A stretch of 64,000 nt of DNA, taken from positions 1,738,501-1,802,500 of the forward strand of contig OY783196.1 in assembly GCA_963678675.1 (NCBI GenBank). The letters run 5' to 3'. Positions within the stretch are counted from its first letter, which is position 1. Each line of letters starts with the position of its first letter. The notes beneath the pieces were generated by a model. It searched no databases. It saw only the letters and a program-made list of their open reading frames with translations, and was not told the origin of the DNA. Positions 58,064 to 64,000 of the stretch are shown here, piece after piece. A program made the translations under genes and the position numbers. Origin of the DNA: Xiphydria camelus (lineage: Eukaryota > Arthropoda > Insecta > Hymenoptera > Xiphydriidae).

Positions 58064-61000
58064 ATGAAAGTGGCCGTGATCATATCGTTGTTAATTTGTC
58101 ATCTGCGCTTATTCGGCGCGAAGAATATCGTCTTGATTGTGGCGGACGACTTAGATTTGAGTCTTGATGGGATGGTGGGTACGACTCGTCGAAAGTATCT
58201 CGACGAAGTATAATAAAGTCGCTGTGCACGGGGAGAATTCAGTCGCTTTTGCTAGGGCAGAAGCTGGCTAGATTATATTGGAAATAATTATAAATTCAAT
58301 CTCTCTCCCGCATCGGTCGCCTTGCCCGACGAGTTCGTCGACCATTAGCATATTGCGTAACAAATTCATTCCTCCAGATTCCACTCAAATTCACCGGAAG
58401 CCTGTTCGAAAGCCAAGGAGCGGTGTACACGAACTGCGTACGTAAAAATCGACTCGATTTATCGGAGCAACGCCTTATACCGCAGAAAGGGGCTAAACTT
58501 ACTTGCCGAAAAAAAAACTGAAATCACTGTTATCTCGTTACCTGTAAGCTTTTGGCTCGTATTTGTACAACACTCTTTTGAAGGTTAAGTTTCAATCTAC
58601 AATAAAGTCTGATATCGATATAGGCCACAAATGCATTGATAATGAGATAATAGCGATTCGAGTTTCTTTCCTCTCGAGTAAGTTTAACCTTATATCAGTC
58701 GTACTCGTATTTTCCATATTTCAGTTCGTGGCTTCGCCGATCTGCTGTCCCAATAGAGCGTCTATATTGACGGGGCGATACGTGCACAATCACATGGTGG
58801 TCAATAACACCGTTAACGGCGGTTGCAGCAGCATTCAGTGGCAACAAACGCAAGAAAGGGAAACCTTTGCTAGTAAGATTAAGACTTACACCCGGTACAC
58901 GACATTTTACGCGGGAAAATATCTTAATCAGGTTCGTATACGTATTGTCACCACCATTTAACCCATTGACGGCCGAGCGTTGAGATACTGACATTTTTGT
59001 CTAAATTTTTATGAAAATTGGTTGACGATCCATTAAATGCGATAATTTTTGAAGAAATGAAAATTTGCCATTCTCAGAATTAAAATGAAAAATAATAACG
59101 TCGCCTATACGCAACGCGTCAACGGCCGAATTCAACAACTAAATCTTTAAACCGATTCGCTGCCACTCGTTCGTTATCCGCCCCGTTTAACACTAGAACT
59201 ACCGAATGGTCGCGCTTTATAAGACGGTCGTTTTTGCGGGCGATTATCTCGTTATCCGTGGATTTTTCGTTGACACTGCTATAGAACTTTTTTGTAGACC
59301 GAAATGTGCTCTATAAAAAAGTATTCTATCAATTTTGACGAAAACCTCACGGGTCACGAAATAATTGAGGTTGAATGGAACTCTGAATAAGACACCGGTC
59401 AAATTGACCGGTTGCGGTAGTTCTAGTGTTAATTATTTCGAACGCGTACTCATCAACGAACTCAGTACGGAGACAGGACAGTCGGAGGACCCGCTCACGT
59501 GCCGGCCGGCTGGGATTATTGGAACGGACTCGTGGGGAACTCCAAGTACTTTGATTACTCCTTGTCCGTCAACGGTACCGCGAGGAGATACGGCCGAAGG
59601 TCGGAGGATTACTTGACCGACGTTATCGTAAGTCGTACTCGAAGAGCGCCTTCCGTCGATTGTCTTCCGCAGTTTGACGCTGAGTAATGAGGAACTTGCA
59701 TGATTTTTTTTATCGGCTTAAAAAATAGAGTAAAAAATTACAATTTCAACGGTATATAAACTTACGGTGTTAGCATGTCGGATACCTTCACAAATTTGAG
59801 TTAAAAATGTAGCGTTTGAAAGAGCCGCGCAAACGGCGAGGAGCAATATGTGACGTCACGCAACAGTAAAAGCGCTCTCGGCCAATCACACTGCGTTCTA
59901 GGGCGGGGCGTAGTTAGGAGCACTCTCGACAGTCATTGGCTGAAATTGAGATTTGGCCAATGATCATCGAATGTGTGACGTCACGGAACAGTAAAAGCGT
60001 CCAGGCCAATCATACTGCGTTCTAGGTCGAGGCGTGGTTTAGGCGTTTGAGGCACGATTAATCAATTCTTTTTCTCTAATACAGTTGCATATTATTAAGA
60101 AATACAGTGCTCCCTGGTTTTTGTAACACGATAGCTTCATTCAGTAAAATTTTCAAGGAAAAAGAAATTTCACGCAAGTTCTCCTCATTATTCCAGAGCA
60201 ACATGGCGATTAATTTCATAAGAACTCGCGACAGCGAATCACCGTTCTTGATGGTCCTGGCACCGCCGGCGCCCCACGCGCCGTTCACACCCCCGGCCAG
60301 GCATAACGATAAATACAAGGGCACTCAGGCAAAACGAACGCCGAATTTCAATATCCTGCCGCACAAGGTATAACGCGGGGAAAAATCGTCATAGCGTTTC
60401 ATCGAGTGGCTCTATTGTCGCCTTTCTCCATCGCACAGGATAAACACTGGCTGGTCAGGATGGGCCAGTCACCTCTGCCCAAGAGTGTCGTGGATAAGAT
60501 CGACGACGTTTATCGAAAACGCTGGGAGGCTCTTCTCGCGGTTGACGATCTAGTCGGAAACGTCTACCGAAATCTGAAAGCTCGCGATCTCTTGAACGAC
60601 ACGTACATGATATTTACGTCGGACAACGGCTATCACATCGGTCAGCCGTGGCTTTTGTCACATCAGTGTCGCAGGAATGAGTAAATCGTCCTGCGTCGAT
60701 CGACGTTCAATTTTTTCTTTTTCTCGCATTTTACATAAAGGTCAATTCAGCATGCCCTTGGACAAGCGTCAGCCGTACGAAACGGACATACGCGTGCCCC
60801 TGATGATCCGAGGCCCCGGGGTCGTTCCGTCAACAATTTCCGCCCCGGTCAGCAGCGTGGATCTCTTCGCCACTATTTTAGACATCGCTGGAACCGAGAG
60901 CCCGTCGGACGGGACGTCACTGTTGGGCGAAAATCTCGCCGAAGACAGAACGCTTTTGATCGAGTACCACGGAGAGAAATCGAAAGGCACACCCTCGTCC

Positions 61001-62367
61001 GGATGCCCGACGGACATTGACCCCGACGTTTCGGTAAGTGACGTGTAGGGTAGGTGTACCAGTTATAGCCGTGTTTAAGGATTTTTCAAAATGTCATGCC
61101 TTGTATTTTGTAAAGAATTGACATATCGTTACATTCTATCGTGCTAAATGATAGATTGTACAGTTTTCTTGCAGCGATTCCTGAATGAAAATATAACGGT
61201 CTTTCCGTAAAATGAAGAAAAAAAGACGATAAAAAGGAAAAACTGCTGGTTTTCCTATTATAGCCACTTCATCGCCATTAATAACCAGGTGTACGTATTT
61301 GTGTTACGTCAGCCTATAAGGTAAAAGTGTGATAGACGCCCCGGTCTCTATTTAACTTTAAACGCGATTATCTCGAAACGCAGTAGAGATATGCAAAAAA
61401 TGTAAAATAGTTTTTTTATAGCAAAAATATAGAGGAATATTTTTTATTTAAACTTTTCTTCGATATCTGCAACCAATTTCGAGATAATCGATTTTGAACT
61501 CGCTCTTCAATCGAGGCGTCTATCCCATTTTTACTCTACTATTTTATCAGCGATTTTAAACCTTGAGGAGGCAATTTAAAAAGCACATATCTTATTGTTA
61601 GAGTAAAAGTGGGACAAATGCCGCAGTCTCCGTTTAACTTTGAACTCGATTATCTCGGAACGCAGTAGAGATATGAGAAAAATGCGCAGTGACATTTTTA
61701 CAGTAAAAATATAGATAAACACTTTTTATCTAAACTTGTCTTCGATACCTGTCATCGATTTCGAGATAATCGATTTTGAATTTGCTCTTCAACCGCGGCG
61801 TCTATCCCACTTTTACCCTATAAGACAAAGACCTAGGAAGTGGCTATAACTGGTACGCCTACCCTGCTCCGAGGGTGTCTTCTGAATCAGAGGCGTCCGT
61901 CGCACGCCCGTTCTTTCGTCCAGGATGATACATTCTCGAAATTGCTCGCGAAATAACTCGATTCTCGTATAGTTGTGCGATCGTGATTACGCGTGCAAGT
62001 GCGAAGACTCGGCGAACAACACGTACAGCTGCATTCGAAGGGTGTCGCGCGACCACAACAACATCTTCTGCGTCTTCAAAGATGACAAGGTAGGTACTCG
62101 ACCGTTGCGATAACAGCAGAATGCGAGAGCGCGAAGATTTACGGTGGCGAGCGTCCTCGAGCAGAGGCTAATTACGCACGATTGTGGTTCAAACAGAACT
62201 TCGTCGAGGCGTACGACTTGAAGAGCGACGCATCGCAGTTAACCAACATCGGTTACACGATGAAGGGGTCGCGCCGTCACAGATTCAGAAATCGCCTTGC
62301 AAAGTTTGCCACGTGCAAGGACGCCAGCTGCATAGTGGCCGGTACCAGACCTCGCTTGATACTTTAA
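58064..62367 (+). CDS. GNS: N-acetylglucosamine-6-sulfatase (glucosamine-6-sulfatase)
   Basis: GNS removes 6-O-sulfate from N-acetylglucosamine in heparan and keratan sulfate in the lysosome. Nine exons join in phase: 58064-58174, 58378-58437, 58725-58931, 59466-59627, 60197-60367, 60439-60640, 60741-61033, 61973-62089 and 62197-62367 (stop TAA), giving 497 residues against about 550 in human GNS. A hydrophobic signal peptide (3-17) precedes VADDLD, whose Asp28 and Asp29 are calcium ligands. The sulfatase motif CCPNRAS (64-70) has Cys64 as the formylglycine precursor and Arg68, then LTGRYVHNH (72-80) and AGKYLN (120-125). Further family landmarks are GWDYWNGL (141-148), APPAPHAPF (202-210), KHWL (239-242), TSDNGYH (297-303), GQFSMPLDKRQPYE (305-318) and CKCEDSANNTY (410-420). 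Sequons include N84, N162, N290 and N417. Intron 6 is about 100 bp with a weak GTCAGC donor; all others look ordinary. Introns 3, 4 and 7 carry repeats. All catalytic residues I can check are intact. Confidence 0.95.
59191..59428. mobile_element. TTAA-flanked MITE family H, in GNS intron 3
   Basis: TTAA at 59187-59190 and 59429-59432 flank an element that starts CACTAGAACTACCG and ends CGGTAGTTCTAGTG, a perfect 14-bp inverted repeat. The 238-bp non-coding interior includes CGGTCGTTTTTGCGGGCGAT and CACGGGTCACGAAATAATTG. The layout is that of a piggyBac-type non-autonomous element. It lies 34 bp before GNS exon 4 and leaves the splice site intact. Confidence 0.9.
59851..60012. promoter_or_regulatory. 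Duplicated TGACGTCA/CCAAT module in GNS intron 4
   Basis: Two units about 125 bp apart each contain TGTGACGTCACG (CRE-like palindromes at 59851-59858 and 59976-59983), ACAGTAAAAGCG, GGCCAATCA (CCAAT words at 59882-59888 and 60006-60012) and CTGCGTTCTAGG. The first also has GGGCGGGGC at 59901-59909. ATTGGCTGA and TTTGGCCAATGA (inverted CCAAT) lie between them. The words are those of animal promoters, but function is untested and the block may be repeat-derived. Confidence 0.4.
61047..61865. mobile_element. Inverted-repeat element (819 bp, family K) in GNS intron 7
   Basis: The left end AGGGTAGGTGTACCAGTTAT, continuing AGCC, is matched by the inverted right end ending ATAACTGGTACGCCTACCCT. The inside holds two direct units of about 210 bp (about 61325-61545 and 61606-61816) that share GATTATCTCG, GCAGTAGAGATATG, TTTTTTAT(T/C)TAAACTT and TCGAGATAATCGATTTTGAA. 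Each unit is itself partly palindromic (GATTATCTCG versus CGAGATAATC). A solo related unit lies at 20020-20228. It begins 13 bp after the exon 7 donor GT. Confidence 0.85.
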
Positions 62368-62573
62368 GCTGTTTAGTAAGTTCTTACGCACGTTGTTGAA
62401 ATTGTGTTATTTTCAAGCGCTTGATATTTCCACATTTACACGGAAAATAATATATCGTGGCATTTACTGAGTTTCTGGTAAAAATGTTGATTTACCATTC
62501 CGCTAAAAATTCGAGTACAGTTTGCGGAAGTTGCAAGCGTTGCTGTAATTTTTACTAAAATTCGAGTTGTAAC

Positions 62574-62579
62574 AATAAA
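62574..62579 (+). terminator. Candidate GNS polyadenylation signal
   Basis: AATAAA about 207 bp downstream of the GNS stop codon, followed by T- and G-rich sequence (TTGGTCTTGTC). This is the first canonical signal I find after the stop. Confidence 0.5.
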
Positions 62580-62721
62580 TTGGTCTTGTCCTCGAAATTT
62601 ATCACGAACTTTGTAAACGCTGTGATTTTTCTTTTTGCGCACAGATGCTTTTTTTTCTTCCTAGAGATCGACGCATATGGGTATTTTTAATTTTATAAGG
62701 TTTTTTACAATTTTTTGTTAA

Positions 62722-62957
62722 CACGAACTACCGAATGGTCGCGCTTTACAAGACGGTCGTTTTGGCGAGTGATTATCTCGTTATCCGTGGATTTTTCGTC
62801 CACACTGCTATAGAACTTTTTTGTAGAGCGAAATGTGCTCTGTAAAAAAGTATTTTACCAATTTTGACAAAAACCTCACGGGTTACGAAATAATTGAAGT
62901 TGAATGGAACTCTGAGTAAGACACCTGTCAAGTTGACCGGTTGCGATAGTTTTAGTG
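62722..62957. mobile_element. MITE family H, degenerate copy downstream of GNS
   Basis: TTAA at 62718-62721 precedes CACGAACTACCGAATGGTCG. The body is over 90% similar to 59191-59428 by eye and in the same orientation. The right end is GATAGTTTTAGTG followed by TTAG instead of TTAA. The eroded termini indicate an older or inactivated copy. Confidence 0.85.
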
Positions 62958-62961
62958 TTAG

Positions 62962-64000
62962 ACAAACGCGTTTACGGACGATATCAGCGCTTCCTGATCT
63001 CGTATACGCTTCGAGACGCATTGCCAGTACGCAACCGTACACCTGCACAACCGGAAGAGATCCTTCCGTCTTACGTCGGGCGACGCGCATGTCGCGCGCA
63101 CGCGAACACGTCCGATATCGAATTTCAAAGTGGCCCGGGGCTCTCCTTTCGTCGAATTATTGCATTTATGGCAATCGCGGGAACCCGGGATATCTGGTTA
63201 TAAGAATAACTCTCTGCCGGCGCCCTCCAATCCCCCGGCGAATTGTTTTCTTAGCAAATATTTTTATTATGGCCCTGCGGGCTTGAATATCTGAATAGCA
63301 ATCGCTGCGGAGAGAAGAAAAGGTCCAAAGCGAAAATATCGGGAAGATTGACGGGTATTTATCTTGCTAAAATGTTTCGATTTTTCACTCTCCGCTTGCG
63401 TCGCGCGAGAAGAGGAGGGGCTCGCTTTCTTCCTCGGTGAGATCCGATCGATGGGCATTCATTTATCCGGAGAATCCGCGATAATTAGGGCGCGAGGGCG
63501 GGGGTAAAAAATGTACGCGCGCGGGAAGTCGAAGTGTACCGTGATGTATCGGAGAATCTATCGTTTGCCGCCAGAGACGCACGACGTCGTCGTTCAAAGT
63601 CGTTTCGACGAAACGGCGGTGGGATGAAAAAAAAACGGCGCGATCATCGTCGCTTTTCTTCTTACCACGGCGCGCGCGCGCGCGCGTCCTACGAATTTCG
63701 AGGGGACATTGTAGAGCCACCGAAATACGGAAATTTCACGGAGTTCGGTATTCCACAAAGCGCCCGGATTCGCGTCGTTTTCCATTCGGAGTCGAGGACC
63801 GTGAGTTTTCTTTTGACGTTGCATGAAAGGGCCTCGAAATGTTTGCACACTCCGCGGTGTTAGATTCACGGCTTGTTTAATCGTTTGCGCAGATGGAATT
63901 TCGGCCAGACGTATAAGGGTGCATTCACAGTAGCTCGAGTAGGGCGAAGAAGACGTATTCCTTATGGCTTCGCTGGCAAAAATTCGAGACGCCTCGGCGG
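62962..64000. other. No gene recognised
   Basis: CpG-rich DNA with overlapping compositional frames and a CG run at about 63669-63686. No exon with homology is seen before the window ends. Confidence 0.4.

Noticed and set aside
58563..58961. 132-codon plus-strand frame
   Set aside because: Only 58725-58931 is the true GNS exon 3; the rest is flanking intron read in the same frame.
59365..59616. Similar short frames at 59365 and 62894 (RLNGTLNKTPVKLTGC-like)
   Set aside because: They are the same MITE (family H) read in the same phase at two loci, not a conserved small gene.
1..64000. CRISPR arrays, operons, bacterial ribosome-binding sites
   Set aside because: Not expected in, and not seen in, this eukaryotic sequence; the regular repeats found are tandem or inverted repeats without spacer structure.

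Overview
The window looks like insect nuclear DNA, most likely from a hymenopteran and perhaps an ant. There are no dense bacterial-style reading frames. The recognisable genes are split into short exons with GT-AG introns, CpG is very abundant, and the non-coding DNA is full of short terminal-inverted-repeat elements (MITEs), microsatellites and palindromes. The species assignment is inference.

Three genes can be supported by homology from memory. (1) The first coding exon of a MYLIP/Idol-type FERM-RING E3 ubiquitin ligase (the Drosophila dnr1 homologue) lies on the minus strand at 43438-43524. (2) A complete PPP1R14-family inhibitor of protein phosphatase 1 lies on the minus strand, with four coding exons between 49532 and 50215 (129 residues). 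(3) A complete N-acetylglucosamine-6-sulfatase (GNS), a lysosomal glycosaminoglycan-degrading enzyme, lies on the plus strand, with nine coding exons between 58064 and 62367 (497 residues). All splice junctions in the last two genes are in phase. The genes have unrelated functions and I see no sign that they act together.

Layout: 1-43437 contains no exon I can recognise. If the first MYLIP exon is correct, this is the beginning of a very long first intron (more than 43 kb), or that intron plus unrelated DNA. It is CpG-rich and loaded with dispersed repeats. 43438-44600 is the 5' end of the MYLIP-like gene. 44600-49500 is AT-richer with no recognised gene, apart from the 3' end of PPP1R14. 50220-57870 is mostly AT-rich intergenic DNA with a protein-like but frame-broken stretch, short tandem duplications and a long imperfect hairpin. 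57870-62600 is the GNS locus, whose introns carry a TTAA-flanked MITE, a duplicated TGACGTCA/CCAAT module and an 819-bp inverted-repeat element. 62600-64000 has a second copy of the TTAA MITE and then CpG-rich DNA without a recognised gene.

The most distinctive feature is the repeat landscape. Several element families that differ internally share the terminal motif CACTGAG plus an A-rich run, some with TA at the ends; others are flanked by TTAA as in piggyBac-type insertions. I found no convincing undescribed enzyme system. The best candidates for novelty are the hairpin at 56664-56850, the promoter-like duplication in GNS intron 4, and the shared-terminus MITE set.
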